Positions 6,448 through 6,833 of a DNA stretch of 6,833 nucleotides are shown here, in pieces (within the stretch, counting starts at the first letter, position 1; every line of letters begins with the position of its first letter). The stretch lies in assembly GCA_016213455.1 (NCBI GenBank), contig JACRAG010000180.1, positions 1 to 6,833 on the forward strand, written 5' to 3'. Made by a program: the position numbers and the translations under genes. The DNA comes from Anaerolineae bacterium (lineage in GTDB: Bacteria; Chloroflexota; Anaerolineae; Anaerolineales; Anaerolineaceae). The notes under the pieces were generated by a model, which ran no database searches, was not told the origin of the DNA, and saw only the letters and a program-made list of their open reading frames with translations.

Positions 6448-6632
6448 TGTCATCGCGAGACCATACGTGGCGATCTCTCCCGCGGCGCGCCCATCAGCGT
6501 CAGGTAGGTTAGGTGAAGGGCGGTCAAGATTGCGTAAATGTCACGGGCTGACCCCGCCCGTAACCCAACATCCGATTCAGGAGCGTTGGGATTCGTCCCA
6601 ACCTACGGGAGAAGCACGCGCCTCACCCCACC
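6448..6632. repeat. Tandem intergenic repeat, copy A
   Basis: The first copy begins with tgtcatcgcgaga (6448-6460). Blocks identical to copy B are 6466-6490 (25 bases), 6512-6530 (19 bases) and 6597-6617 (21 bases). The part between 6531 and 6596 is diverged and contains a hairpin, gttggga (6585-6591) with tcccaac (6596-6602), closed by ttcg. No coding capacity is apparent. Confidence 0.85.
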
Positions 6633-6820
6633 TGTCATCGCGAGAGCGTGGCGATCTCTCCCGCGGCGCGCTCATCGGGTCGGGTAGGTTGGGTGAAGGG
6701 CGGTCAAGATCGCGTGAATGTCACGGCCTGCCCCCGCCTGTTTTGTTGGGATACGGGCGCACAAGGCGCTTAGATATCCGTGACTCCACGCGCCCTCCTC
6801 CCAACCTACGGGAGAAGCAC
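6633..6820. repeat. Tandem intergenic repeat, copy B, followed by start of a third
   Basis: The second copy begins with tgtcatcgcgaga (6633-6645). Blocks matching copy A lie at 6647-6671, 6692-6710 and 6800-6820. The offset is about 180 bases for the first two blocks and 203 for the last, so the variable middle (6711-6799) is 23 bases longer than in copy A. gtaggttggg (6684-6693) is the reverse complement of cccaacctac (6800-6809), so the unit could fold end to end. The last bases (6821-6833, ccacctcatcatc) look like the beginning of a third unit cut by the window edge. Confidence 0.85.
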
Positions 6821-6833
6821 CCACCTCATCATC

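Larger units (their letters stand above)
6118..6833. other. Gene-free repeat mosaic upstream of the operon
   Basis: No open frame here has protein character: those present are short, arginine/proline-rich translations of GC-rich repeats. Besides the elements listed separately, degraded relatives of the main repeat are visible at 6224-6241 (gcgtggcgatctcccgc) and about 6312-6326 (gcatgtcaccgcgaca). A short gttgt-ctt-acaac hairpin sits at 6150-6162. I saw no purine-riboswitch core or tRNA in this stretch on either strand by eye. Confidence 0.7.

Noticed and set aside
6058..6453. N-terminal extension of the ATPase frame by 132 residues
   Set aside because: The extra residues read through the repeat mosaic and the promoter region, show no ABC similarity, and the ATG at 6057 has a strong ribosome site.
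6448..6833. CRISPR array
   Set aside because: The period is about 185-203 bases with long diverged repeats, unlike the 24-40-base repeats and similar-length spacers of CRISPR arrays; no cas genes are present.

Overview
The window looks like a high-GC bacterial chromosome segment, most plausibly from Chloroflexota (Anaerolineae-like). That placement is an inference from gene style and from the dispersed, palindrome-rich intergenic repeats; there is no rRNA or marker gene to confirm it. All five genes that can be supported lie on the minus strand, so the window reads right to left.

Right part (about 6058-6833): 776 bases without a gene. It is a mosaic of repeats: two diverged tandem copies of a unit of about 185-203 bases, the start of a third, two degraded relatives, an 85-base nested inverted repeat and a small hairpin. 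The last ~60 bases before the first gene are AT-rich and hold an extended -10 promoter candidate and a short inverted repeat.

Centre (6057-1932): a tight three-gene operon for an importer of the BMP/nucleoside class (NupOPQ/YufOPQ type, carbohydrate-uptake-2-like). It encodes a tandem-NBD ATPase (520 aa), a first permease (427 aa, GTG start, 11-base gap) and a second permease (422 aa, TAATG one-base overlap). It ends in a hairpin terminator 18 bases after the last stop. Both permeases are longer than textbook family members. The lipoprotein substrate-binding component is not in the window.

Left part (1889-1): lower in GC and more loosely packed. It holds an alpha/beta hydrolase of the EstC/MES-like group (243 aa) with a 21-base near-perfect operator-like palindrome in its upstream region. 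After it comes an unrecognised 158-aa protein with two CxxC pairs, likely a zinc ribbon. The extreme left end carries a short sequence resembling the right-hand repeat family.

The three transporter genes work together: the ATPase drives two permeases that form a heterodimeric pore for nucleoside, purine or related solute uptake. The hydrolase and the CxxC protein have no evident functional link to the transporter, and the terminator separates them from it. I see no strong evidence for a new multi-gene system; the most unusual material is the repeat mosaic, the operator-like palindrome and the CxxC protein.
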